Source of the DNA: JALZCH01 sp036387135
Lineage (GTDB): Bacteria > Acidobacteriota > Blastocatellia > Pyrinomonadales > Pyrinomonadaceae
Reading direction: 5' to 3'
DNA: 64,000 bases
Assembly (NCBI GenBank): GCA_036387135.1
Contig: DASVUH010000016.1
Location: 141,132 to 205,131, forward strand
How positions within the stretch are numbered: the stretch's first letter is position 1; each line of letters opens with the position of its first letter. Positions 51,802 to 59,893 of this stretch are shown here, piece after piece. The notes beneath the pieces are model-generated. The model worked only from the letters and a program-made list of their open reading frames with translations, was not told where the DNA came from and did not search any database. A program made the translations under genes and the position numbers.

Positions 51802-53082
51802 ATGATTGAGCAAACCGTAGAAATCACGATTCCGAAACAAAAGCTGACCGTCGTTGACAAGCTCAGAATGCTGCTCGACATTACAAAGGAAATCAGTCGT
51901 TCCCTGAATTTGGAAGACCTGATGAAAATGGTGATGGACACGCTCGGCTCTCTAATTCCAAACGACGCGGCGGCGATTTATCTTTTGGAGAAAGACCAGA
52001 GCGGCGCATTTCGGTTTCGCACAGAATCTTTGCGCGGTTATGAAGTCGAAGATTTAGCCGACATCAAGTTGCAGCCGGGTGAAGGAATTGTCGGTTATGT
52101 AGTGCAATCGGGGAACCCGGTTTTGGCAAATGATGTGCGGGAAAATGACCATTATTACGTCGCTCGTCAACATACGCAATCCGAGCTTTGCGTACCGATT
52201 ATTTCAAACGACGAAGTAATCGGCGTTATTAATCTCGAAAACGATGAGCTGAACGCTTTTGAAGAAGATGATTTGCAAGTGCTTTCGCTGCTCGCTTCGC
52301 AGGTTGCGACGATTGTCGAGAAGGTTCAGCTTCACGAGCATTTGATTGAAAAAAAGCGTCTGCAAGGTCAATTGGAAGTCGCGCGCGAAGTTCAGCTTGA
52401 GCTTTTTCCAGACCACGACCCGCATTTAGTCGGTTTTGACATCAGCGCTTACAATTTTCCGACCGAGCAGGTTTCGGGCGATTATTACGATTGGGTACGG
52501 ATTTTTGAAGACCAAATCGGAGTAGTGATCGCGGACGCATCGGGCAAAGGTATTCCCGCTGCGCTTTTGATGGCTTTCTTGCGGGCAACTTTGCGCGCGG
52601 CGGCTCACGTCGGTTACGCGCCGCATATTTCGCTGACGAAAGCGAATTATTTATTGTGGGAATCAATCGAAAATAATCAGTTCGTAACCGCGATTTACGG
52701 CATTTTAGACGCTACGAACAAGACTTTTGTTTTCGCCAATGCCGGACATAATCCGTTGTTGCTTTTAAAAGAAAACGGAGAAGCGCAGTTTATCGAACGC
52801 GGCGGTTTGCCGCTCGGAATGTTCCGCGAAACCCGCTATTACGAGCATTTCTTACAGCTCGAAGCCGATCAGATTTTAGTTCTTTACACCGATGGAATCA
52901 CGGAAGCGATGAACGAAAGCGGCGAAGAGTTCAGCAAAGAGCGATTGGTAGAATGCGTCAGAAGGGGAAAAGAGCTTGAAGCCAAAGAACTGGTTAATTT
53001 AATTCATCAGGAAGTAACGACATTTTCCGGCGAAAATACTTTGGAGGACGACGGCACCTTGTTTATCATCAAGACTTCTTAA
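51802..53082 (+). CDS. GAF-domain PP2C/SpoIIE-type phosphatase (RsbU-like)
   Basis: 426 residues. A short N-terminal helix precedes a GAF domain (about 25-175: GEGIVGYVVQSGNPVLANDV and LCVPIISNDEVIGVINLEN). A signalling helix (KRLQGQLEVAREVQLELFP) leads to a SpoIIE phosphatase domain (about 205-425). Metal-binding Asp residues are seen in SGDYYDW, ADASGKGIPAALLM and YTDGITEAMN. Such enzymes dephosphorylate anti-sigma antagonists in stress signalling. It is 33 bases after the IrrE-like gene and may be co-transcribed. The ligand of its GAF domain is unknown. Confidence 0.92.
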   Translation: MIEQTVEITIPKQKLTVVDKLRMLLDITKEISRSLNLEDLMKMVMDTLGSLIPNDAAAIYLLEKDQSGAFRFRTESLRGYEVEDLADIKLQPGEGIVGYVVQSGNPVLANDVRENDHYYVARQHTQSELCVPIISNDEVIGVINLENDELNAFEEDDLQVLSLLASQVATIVEKVQLHEHLIEKKRLQGQLEVAREVQLELFPDHDPHLVGFDISAYNFPTEQVSGDYYDWVRIFEDQIGVVIADASGKGIPAALLMAFLRATLRAAAHVGYAPHISLTKANYLLWESIENNQFVTAIYGILDATNKTFVFANAGHNPLLLLKENGEAQFIERGGLPLGMFRETRYYEHFLQLEADQILVLYTDGITEAMNESGEEFSKERLVECVRRGKELEAKELVNLIHQEVTTFSGENTLEDDGTLFIIKTS

Positions 53083-53084
53083 AG

Positions 53085-53115
53085 GAAAAAGACCGGCAAA
53101 TTGCCGGTCTTTTTC
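53085..53115 (+). terminator. Intrinsic terminator after the phosphatase gene
   Basis: Arms 53085-53099 and 53101-53115 are exact inverted repeats (core GACCGGCAA/TTGCCGGTC) ending in TTTTTC, starting 2 bases after the stop codon. It can also act on the converging small gene. Confidence 0.88.
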
Positions 53116-53141
53116 TAAATCTAATAAAATCGTCCGAAATC

Positions 53142-53399
53142 TTAATGCCCGGTAAATGAGCAGTGGTGATTATCGCCGTTAGGAACCAGCGGCGCGCGAT
53201 AATTACCGTAATTTATCGTTTCGTTTCGATGCGAAAAAGCGTAAGCGTCAAAACCGTATGCGTCGAGACAATCAGCCAACTCGACTGAATCTTGAAGAAA
53301 AATCGCTTCGGTAAAACCGCATTCGGCGCGGATTTCCAGAAGCCGCTCGACTACTTCAATCGGGGCGAAGCATTGTATTGGGTCTTTAAAAGTCGCCAT
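53142..53399 (-). CDS. Small protein of unknown function (85 residues)
   Basis: 85 residues with AAAGGA five bases before the ATG, which supports translation. Helical N-terminal part (PIEVVERLLEIRAECGFTEA) and a C-terminal tail rich in Asn, His and Gly. Three cysteines are scattered. No family recognised. It converges with the phosphatase gene across the terminator at 53085 and is divergent from the FecR-domain gene. Confidence 0.55.
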   Translation of the reverse strand: MATFKDPIQCFAPIEVVERLLEIRAECGFTEAIFLQDSVELADCLDAYGFDAYAFSHRNETINYGNYRAPLVPNGDNHHCSFTGH

Positions 53400-53530
53400 T
53401 AAATTCCTTTCTATCCAAAATGCCGTTTTATTTTCGGCGCAATTTTGATGTCTTTCTATAAGGTTAAGTTGTCAAAATCAAACATTGTCTTTATGACAAA
53501 ACATCTTCTGTAAATTTGCCGACTTATTTG

Positions 53531-53559
53531 CTGACAAATGTCTTAAATTAAAGTAGAAT
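53531..53559 (+). promoter_or_regulatory. Sigma-70 promoter of the FecR-domain gene
   Basis: CTGACA (53531-53536), 17-base spacer, TAGAAT (53554-53559), each one base off consensus. The start codon lies 37 bases downstream, and AGGAGA (53585-53590) is the ribosome site. Confidence 0.75.
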
Positions 53560-53595
53560 ACTCTTAATCTTCGTAGTTGGTCTCAGGAGAAAATA

Positions 53596-54651
53596 ATGAA
53601 TTTAAAAAGTAAAGCAATATCTCGAATCGCTTTGGTTTCTGCTTTGAGTTTAGCGACGGTTTCTTCGGTTTTTGCTCAGGAAAATCGAGAGCGTCGAAAT
53701 ATTCCGGCGCAAACAGAGCAGGTCTATGTTATTTCAGCTAAAGCCGGCGGTGTCAGTTACGCCACCGGAGCGGTTCGCGTTGACCGGATGGCTACAAAAA
53801 AGCGGCACATTTTAGCCAAAGGTGACGAAATCAACGACGGCGACATTATTGCCGTCGGCGAAACCGGAAACGCCGAGATTTTGCTTAATCCCGGTTCGTT
53901 TTTGCGCCTCGCAGAAAACACCGACATTCAGTTTGCCGACACGAATTTGGAATCGCTGCTCCTCAAAATGAAAAACGGCAGCGCAGTGATTGAAGCCTCA
54001 GCCGTCGGCGGCGAAGGCGGCGCTGACATCCAAATCGTTACGCCGCAGTCTACGATTTCGCTTGAAAAATCCGGTATTTATCGCTTAAACGTTACGGCAA
54101 ACGCAACGGAAGTGTTTGTTTGGAAAGGCGCTGCGACAGCCGGAAACGTAATTGTCAAAGCCGGACGCAAAGCGGTTTTGCAAAAAGGCGCGACAGCCGT
54201 TATCGCCAAATTTGATAAAGACGAAAGCCGTGACGCGCTCGATTTGTGGAGCAAAGATCGTTCAAAAGAATTGGCGAAACTAAATAACAAAATCAGAAGC
54301 CGTGATTTAACCAGAGCTTTCACCGGCTATTCGGACAGCTTTTACGGTTTTAATCGTTTAGGCGGATTTTGGGCTTACAATCGTTTTACCGGAAATTACT
54401 GCTATGTTCCTTACGGTTTCGGATATGGCAGTTCGCCCTATGGTTATTCTTATGATCGGGGAATTTATTGGTATAACAATAATTCGGGCAGTTACAATCC
54501 GGTCGTGGTTACGCCCAGAAAAGTAGACGTTTATAATCCTCCGCCTCCGGGAAAACAGGATTTTCCTGTTTATAATCCGCTGCCTGCGCCGGTTTACAAC
54601 CCACCGGCTGGAGGAGGAAGTGCTCCGCCTCCGGGAAAAAGGGATAACTGA
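53596..54651 (+). CDS. Exported FecR-domain protein with Gly/Tyr- and Pro-rich tail
   Basis: 351 residues. Signal peptide (IALVSALSLATVSSVFA-QE), then a FecR-type beta domain (about 48-180: GAVRVDRMATKKRHILAKGD, AEILLNPGSFLRLAENTDI, ADIQIVTPQSTISLEKSG). A basic helical stretch follows, then a Tyr/Gly-rich region (YGFGYGSSPYGYSYDRG) and a Pro-rich end. Unlike the sigma-factor regulator FecR it has no membrane helix and no nearby ECF sigma gene, so a structural or binding role in the envelope is more likely. Confidence 0.82.
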   Translation: MNLKSKAISRIALVSALSLATVSSVFAQENRERRNIPAQTEQVYVISAKAGGVSYATGAVRVDRMATKKRHILAKGDEINDGDIIAVGETGNAEILLNPGSFLRLAENTDIQFADTNLESLLLKMKNGSAVIEASAVGGEGGADIQIVTPQSTISLEKSGIYRLNVTANATEVFVWKGAATAGNVIVKAGRKAVLQKGATAVIAKFDKDESRDALDLWSKDRSKELAKLNNKIRSRDLTRAFTGYSDSFYGFNRLGGFWAYNRFTGNYCYVPYGFGYGSSPYGYSYDRGIYWYNNNSGSYNPVVVTPRKVDVYNPPPPGKQDFPVYNPLPAPVYNPPAGGGSAPPPGKRDN

Positions 54652-54695
54652 TTAAATAAAAAAGCGCGAATAAATATTCGCGCTTTTTTATTTAA
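54652..54695. terminator. Bidirectional intrinsic terminator
   Basis: Exact 21-base arms 54652-54672 and 54675-54695 (core AAAAAAGCGCGAATA/TATTCGCGCTTTTTT) around a 2-base centre. It begins right after the FecR-gene stop and runs 8 bases into the end of the converging CPBP gene. Confidence 0.9.
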
Positions 54696-55572
54696 ACAAA
54701 AACGGGAGAATAAGAACCGACGGCACTTCGGCGGGCGCGTTGGTTTTCGGCAAAAACGGTTCGACAATCAGCAGGATTGATTGAACTCCATTGAAAATCG
54801 TGTGAATGACCACGCACGGAAGCAAATTTCCGGTCCAGGCTCTGACAGTTGTCAGAACCAAACTTAATAAAAGAATCGCCAAAATCACGCCGTAGCTCGG
54901 ATAATACTGCGGAACGTGAATTAGCGCGAACAAAAGCGTGACCAGCGCGACCGAGCCGACATTTCCGAAAGTGCGCCTGAAGGCGGAATACATAACGCCT
55001 CGATAAACCGTTTCTTCGACCAGCGGCGCGGTAAAAGTGGCTAAAAAAGCGGTCGCGTAAACAGCAGAGCGCGAGCTTCGCAGAATTCTCATCAAATCGT
55101 TTTCCGTTTCGCCGAACAAGGAAACGAGCAAGCTTGCCAGCACGAAAAATCCGATTGCCGTGCCGAGACTCGCCCAAAAGCCGAATTTTTCGCCCCAATT
55201 CCAGCCGAGCGTTTGCCAGAAAGGAAGTTTACCGGCGCGCGTCACCACGAGCCAAACCACGCCAATCGTTAAAAAGTGCGCCGGAATCGTCGTCAAAATG
55301 CTTATCAGCAAAATATTCGGATCGGTTTGCTTTTGAATTACCTCGCCGATTTGCGCCAAATTTATTTTATTTGCCAGAGCATAGACCAAAACCGCCGCGT
55401 TAACCAGAATCACGAGCGCAAAAATGCTGAATAACCAAACTCCAAGAGCGATTAAGCTATTCCAGGGCGGCGAATCGGGATGAATCCAAACCGGCAGATC
55501 CGTTCGCGGCTCGGGCGTTTCGGGTGAAAGATAATTTTCGTTTTCGATTGATTGATTGTTATTTATTTCCAC
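54688..55572 (-). CDS. CPBP-family intramembrane metalloprotease
   Basis: 294 residues with about eight hydrophobic segments. The CPBP (CAAX/Abi) catalytic motifs are present: Glu-Glu-x3-Arg in APLVEETVYRGVMYSAF and His in FALIHVPQYY, with a later His in CVVIHTIFNG. The N-terminus has a soluble Pro/Glu-rich stretch. Bacterial members include bacteriocin-immunity and membrane-stress proteases; the substrate here is unknown. Divergent from kdsB across 101 bases. Confidence 0.9.
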   Translation of the reverse strand: MEINNNQSIENENYLSPETPEPRTDLPVWIHPDSPPWNSLIALGVWLFSIFALVILVNAAVLVYALANKINLAQIGEVIQKQTDPNILLISILTTIPAHFLTIGVVWLVVTRAGKLPFWQTLGWNWGEKFGFWASLGTAIGFFVLASLLVSLFGETENDLMRILRSSRSAVYATAFLATFTAPLVEETVYRGVMYSAFRRTFGNVGSVALVTLLFALIHVPQYYPSYGVILAILLLSLVLTTVRAWTGNLLPCVVIHTIFNGVQSILLIVEPFLPKTNAPAEVPSVLILPFLFK

Positions 55573-55673
55573 TTGAAAAATTTACAAGTTAAAAGTCGAA
55601 GGTTCAAGAGAAATCCGAAAAACTTTAGGTCAACGGTTTGATTTAGATTAAAACTAATATACACTGTAAGCCC

Positions 55674-56474
55674 GTGAGCCACGCGGGAGAAAATCCAGAA
55701 AAACAAGTGTTCGCCATCATTCCGGCGCGTCTTTCTTCAACGCGACTGCCCGGAAAACTCTTGCTTCCGCTCGCCGGAAAACCGCTCATTCTATATACGC
55801 TTGAACAGGCAAAAAAAGCCGAAAACGTCTCGCGCGTAATAGTCGCAACCGACGACGAGCAGATTTTAAACGCGGTTTTGGAAAATGGCGGGGAAGCGGT
55901 TTTAACCGACAAAAATCATCAAAGCGGCAGCGACCGAATCGCAGAAGTCGCCCGAAAGCTGCCGGAAAACTCAATCATCGTCAACGTTCAAGGCGATGAG
56001 CCGCTGATTTCGCCGCGCACAATCGAAAAAGCCATCGCCGCGATTTTAAATGACGAGCGCGTTGACATTGTAACCACTTGTGAACAGATTTCGGATTTTC
56101 GAGACGTTTTAAGTCAGAATGTTGTTAAAGTCGTAATTGACGAAAACGATTTTGCGCTTTATTTTTCGCGTTCACCCGTTCCTTTTCCGCGCGATGCGGC
56201 GAAAAAGCATCATTTGCTGGAAAACGCTTTGCGAAACGAGCCGAATTTAATTTCTTTGTTTCGCAAACACACGGGGCTTTATGTTTACCGACGCGAATAT
56301 TTATTAAAATTTACGGAATTACCGCAATCGGTTCTGGAAAAAGCGGAATCGCTCGAACAGCTTCGCGCGCTGGAAAACGGAGCAAAAATCAAAGTTGTTG
56401 AAACCGACGAAACTTCAATCGGCGTTGACACGGAGGAAGATTTCGAGCGCGTCCGGCGGATTTTGGAGAAATAA
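55674..56474 (+). CDS. kdsB: 3-deoxy-manno-octulosonate cytidylyltransferase (CMP-KDO synthetase)
   Basis: 266 residues from a GTG at 55674. It activates KDO with CTP to CMP-KDO for lipid A core synthesis. Nucleotide-binding N-terminus IIPARLSSTRLPGKLLLPLAGKP is split here as IIPARLSSTRLPGK and PLAGKP. Then VIVATDDEQI, SGSDRIAEV, NVQGDEPLI and HTGLYVYRREYL: all KdsB landmarks. First gene of a seven-gene KDO unit; its stop and the next start share one base. CTP comes from PyrG, encoded two genes later. Confidence 0.94.
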   Translation: MSHAGENPEKQVFAIIPARLSSTRLPGKLLLPLAGKPLILYTLEQAKKAENVSRVIVATDDEQILNAVLENGGEAVLTDKNHQSGSDRIAEVARKLPENSIIVNVQGDEPLISPRTIEKAIAAILNDERVDIVTTCEQISDFRDVLSQNVVKVVIDENDFALYFSRSPVPFPRDAAKKHHLLENALRNEPNLISLFRKHTGLYVYRREYLLKFTELPQSVLEKAESLEQLRALENGAKIKVVETDETSIGVDTEEDFERVRRILEK

Positions 56475-56767
56475 TGAACGACTGGTACGGATTAGGATTT
56501 TTGGTTTTGCTTGTTTTGGGGGCGTATCTTTTTTTGCGCCAGTTGAGCAAGCCGAAAAAATTGACGCCCGAAGAATATGAGCGGCGCGCTGCTGAAGGAA
56601 CCGGCTTTGCTAAAATCGGAATTTTAGAATTGCAAAAAGTTCTTAATCCGGCTGAGAAGTCATCAATCGAAGTTGTGCAGGATTTAAAGGGCGGAAAATA
56701 CAACAAAAAACAAGCCAAAGGCGACGACGAAAACACCGGCGATGCCGAGAAAGACGAATTAAAATGA
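56474..56767 (+). CDS. Small single-pass membrane protein
   Basis: 97 residues. One N-terminal membrane helix (YGLGFLVLLVLGAYLFL) is followed by a charged cytoplasmic tail with TPEEYERRAAEGTGFAKIGI. The acidic and basic C-terminus looks disordered. The start overlaps the kdsB stop by one base and its stop overlaps pyrG by 4 bases, so it is translated within the operon. No family recognised. Confidence 0.78.
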   Translation: MNDWYGLGFLVLLVLGAYLFLRQLSKPKKLTPEEYERRAAEGTGFAKIGILELQKVLNPAEKSSIEVVQDLKGGKYNKKQAKGDDENTGDAEKDELK

Positions 56768-58518
56768 CAAACAACGAACAACGAGCAGCGAACAACGGAC
56801 AATTTCGGACAAAATATATTTTCGTCACCGGCGGCGTGGTTTCGAGTCTGGGCAAAGGTTTGGCGGCGTCGTCAATCGGCTGTCTGCTCGAAGCGCGCGG
56901 AATGAGCGTCACATTTATTAAATTAGACCCGTATATTAACGTTGATCCCGGCACGATGTCGCCGTTTCAGCACGGCGAAGTTTTCGTAACGGATGACGGC
57001 GCGGAAACGGATTTGGATTTGGGGCATTACGAGCGATTCTCAAACGCCAAACTAACCAAAGCGAACAATTGGACGAGCGGGCGCATTTATCTATCTGTAA
57101 TTGAAAAAGAACGTCGCGGCGATTATTTGGGGAAAACGATTCAGGTTATTCCGCATATCACCGACGAAATCAAAGCCGCCGTACGTGCGGTTGCGAATAA
57201 AGATAAACCCGATGTTGTTATTGTTGAAATCGGCGGCACGGTCGGCGACATCGAATCTTTGCCGTTTTTGGAGGCGATCCGCCAGATGTGGAACGAAGAA
57301 GGCGATGAAAACGCGATTTTCGTTCACGTCACGCTCGTGCCTTACATTGCCGCCGCCGGAGAATTAAAAACAAAGCCGACGCAGCATTCGGTTCGTGAAT
57401 TGCGCGAAATCGGTATTCAGCCGGACATTTTGCTGTGCCGTTCGGATCGCCCGATACCGCGCGACCAGCGCGGGAAAATCGCGCTATTTTGTAATGTCAA
57501 AGACGAAGCCGTGATTTCCGCGCTCGACGTGCCGACGATTTACGAAGTGCCGCTTCGATTTCACGAACAGGGTTTGGACGATTTAATCGTTAAATCTCTT
57601 CGCTTGCAGGAAAAATATCCGACGGCGGATTTGCGGCGCTGGCAGGAACTTGTTTCGATTATCAAAGAGCCGCAAAACGGCGCGGTTTCAATTGCGATTG
57701 TCGGAAAATATGTCGAATTGGAAGATTCCTACAAATCTCTGCGCGAAGCTCTGACGCACGCGGGCGTGGCAAATAATTTAAGAGTAAATATTACGTGGCT
57801 CGAAGCCGAAGAATTTGTCAACGACGATAACGAAACCCGTTTGCAGGATTTCGACGCCGTTTTAGTTCCCGGCGGTTTTGGCAAACGCGGCATTGCCGGA
57901 ATGATTCGGGCGATAAATTACGCACGAAAATCGCAAACGCCGTATTTCGGAATTTGTCTCGGAATGCAAACCGCCTGCATCGAATTTGCGAGAAACGTTT
58001 GCGATCTAAAAGATGCGGATTCGACTGAGTTCGACGCAGAAACGCCGCACCCGGTGATTTTCAAATTGCGCGATCTCGTCAACATCGAAGAATTGGGCGG
58101 CACGATGCGTTTGGGAGAATGGGCTTGCCGTTTGGCGGAGAGTTCTCTGTCACGCGAAGTTTACGGCGGCGCAGAAGAAATCGGCGAGCGACATCGTCAT
58201 CGTTTTGAATTCAATCCGATGTTTCGCCGTCAGCTCGAAGATCACGGTTTGCGTTTTTCCGGTGTTTCGCCTGACGGCAAATTTGTCGAGATGATTGAAC
58301 TGCCGCGCGAAACGCATCCGTTTTTCGTCGGATGTCAGTTTCATCCCGAATATAAATCGAAACCGCTCGCGGCGCATCCTTTGTTTGTTTCATTTGTTCG
58401 GGCAGCGCATCAAAATCGTTTGAAAACCGAAGGCAGCGTACATATTTCTTCCGGTACGAATCGAGTGGAAATGATTGAAGAACTGCGCGAAAGAGCGGCT
58501 GCCGTTGCCGAAGAATAG
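56764..58518 (+). CDS. pyrG: CTP synthase
   Basis: 584 residues; makes CTP from UTP, glutamine and ATP. Synthetase domain: FVTGGVVSSLGKGLAASSIG (P-loop), KLDPYINVDPGTMSPFQHGE, and EIGGTVGDIES. Glutaminase domain: nucleophile Cys in YFGICLGMQ, with His and Glu in GCQFHPEYKSKP. An N-terminal ~17-residue tail rich in Asn, Glu and Gln precedes the usual start; a later start is possible. Placement between kdsB and kdsA ties CTP supply to CMP-KDO formation, an arrangement seen in several Gram-negative groups. Confidence 0.96.
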   Translation: MTNNEQRAANNGQFRTKYIFVTGGVVSSLGKGLAASSIGCLLEARGMSVTFIKLDPYINVDPGTMSPFQHGEVFVTDDGAETDLDLGHYERFSNAKLTKANNWTSGRIYLSVIEKERRGDYLGKTIQVIPHITDEIKAAVRAVANKDKPDVVIVEIGGTVGDIESLPFLEAIRQMWNEEGDENAIFVHVTLVPYIAAAGELKTKPTQHSVRELREIGIQPDILLCRSDRPIPRDQRGKIALFCNVKDEAVISALDVPTIYEVPLRFHEQGLDDLIVKSLRLQEKYPTADLRRWQELVSIIKEPQNGAVSIAIVGKYVELEDSYKSLREALTHAGVANNLRVNITWLEAEEFVNDDNETRLQDFDAVLVPGGFGKRGIAGMIRAINYARKSQTPYFGICLGMQTACIEFARNVCDLKDADSTEFDAETPHPVIFKLRDLVNIEELGGTMRLGEWACRLAESSLSREVYGGAEEIGERHRHRFEFNPMFRRQLEDHGLRFSGVSPDGKFVEMIELPRETHPFFVGCQFHPEYKSKPLAAHPLFVSFVRAAHQNRLKTEGSVHISSGTNRVEMIEELRERAAAVAEE

Positions 58519-58521
58519 CGA

Positions 58522-59055
58522 ATGGAAATCAGAAAAGTAGGTTTTAAAGATTTAAAAGCGCTGCAAATTATCGGCGAGCGTTCTTACACGCCGCATTACT
58601 CGCATTTGTGGAAACCCGGCGGAGTTGAGTGGTATATGCGGCGCTGTTTTTCGGATGCGGTTCTGGAAAAAGAGTTTGCGGACGAAAATATCGAATATTA
58701 CATCATTTCGGCTGATGGCGAGGACATCGGAATTTTAAAATTAGTATTGCAAAAGCCGATTTTGAATTCGGAAATAGAAAACGCTTTATATCTCGAAAAA
58801 ATCTATTTCGTTAAAGAATGGACTGGCAAAGGCGTCGGACGCAGATTGATTGAATTTGCTTTTGAACGCGCCCGCGAATTAAATCGAGATTGCGTTTGGC
58901 TGATGGCAATGGACACTTCCGACAAACCGATTGCAGCTTATGAGCGCGCCGGGTTTCAAATTCATTCGCACACAAGACTCGATTTTGAGATTATGAAAGA
59001 AGAATTTCGCGGAATGGTCGTGATGACGAACTGTTTTAATAAAAATGGAAATTAA
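58522..59055 (+). CDS. GNAT-family N-acetyltransferase
   Basis: 177 residues. LYLEKIYFVKEWTGKGVGRR holds the beta-4 strand and acetyl-CoA loop (about 92-112), followed by LIEFAFERAREL. YERAGFQIHSHTRLDF is the C-terminal region of the family. It starts 3 bases after pyrG and its last 11 bases overlap kdsA, so it is part of the KDO operon by coupling, though its substrate is unknown. Confidence 0.85.
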   Translation: MEIRKVGFKDLKALQIIGERSYTPHYSHLWKPGGVEWYMRRCFSDAVLEKEFADENIEYYIISADGEDIGILKLVLQKPILNSEIENALYLEKIYFVKEWTGKGVGRRLIEFAFERARELNRDCVWLMAMDTSDKPIAAYERAGFQIHSHTRLDFEIMKEEFRGMVVMTNCFNKNGN

Positions 59056-59866
59056 ATCTTTTCAAGTTGGAAACGCGACTTTCGGCGACGGGCGTTTGAC
59101 GATTATCGCCGGACCTTGCGTTGTAGAAAACGAAGAACACGCCGTTTTTATGGCGCGAGAGCTAAAGGCAATAACCGCGCGCGTGGGACTCGATTTTGTT
59201 TACAAATCTTCATTCGATAAAGCCAATCGCAGCTCAATCGAAAGTTTTCGCGGGCAGGGAATGGAATATGGTTTAGGGATTTTGCAAAAGGTAAAAAAAG
59301 AAATCGGAGTTCCGATTGTCACTGACGTTCACGAAAGCCGGCAGGTTGAGCGAACGGCGGAAGTCGCAGACATTTTGCAGATTCCGGCTTTTTTGTCCAG
59401 ACAAACTGATTTGCTCGTCGCGGCGGCGAAAACCGGGCGTGCGGTGAACGTCAAAAAAGGTCAATTTTTAGCGCCACACGATGCAAAAAATATTGTTTCA
59501 AAAATGCGCACCGCCGGGTGCGAAAAATTATTACTGACGGAACGCGGAGCGTCTTTCGGCTACAACAATCTCGTGGTTGATTTTCGCGCGTTTCCGATTA
59601 TGCGCTCGTTTGGCGCGCCGGTTGTTTTTGACGTGACGCATTCTTTGCAGCTTCCGGGCGGTTTGGGAAACGCAACCGGAGGACAGCCAGAATACATCGA
59701 ACCGTTGGCGAGAGCCGGAGTCGCTTGCGGCGTTGACGCGGTTTTTCTGGAAGTTCACCAGGACCCGAAAAACGCGCCCTCGGATGGAGCAAATATGCTG
59801 CCGCTTGAACGACTCGAAAAGATTTTAATCAAACTCAAAGAAATTCATTCGCTCTGTTCGGCTTGA
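59045..59866 (+). CDS. kdsA: 3-deoxy-8-phosphooctulonate synthase (KDO-8-P synthase)
   Basis: 273 residues; condenses arabinose 5-phosphate with phosphoenolpyruvate. Motifs: IIAGPCVVENEEHA, YKSSFDKANRSS, GVPIVTDVHES, QIPAFLSRQTDLLVAAA, NVKKGQFLAPHDAKN, VFDVTHSLQLPGG and FLEVHQDPKNAPSDGANML. The N-terminal region has Cys where metal-dependent KdsA enzymes carry their Cys ligand (AGPCVVEN), suggesting the metal-dependent class. The start lies inside the GNAT gene. Confidence 0.95.
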   Translation: MEIKSFQVGNATFGDGRLTIIAGPCVVENEEHAVFMARELKAITARVGLDFVYKSSFDKANRSSIESFRGQGMEYGLGILQKVKKEIGVPIVTDVHESRQVERTAEVADILQIPAFLSRQTDLLVAAAKTGRAVNVKKGQFLAPHDAKNIVSKMRTAGCEKLLLTERGASFGYNNLVVDFRAFPIMRSFGAPVVFDVTHSLQLPGGLGNATGGQPEYIEPLARAGVACGVDAVFLEVHQDPKNAPSDGANMLPLERLEKILIKLKEIHSLCSA

Positions 59867-59893
59867 AAACGCGCCGACGAGCAATATCGAAAA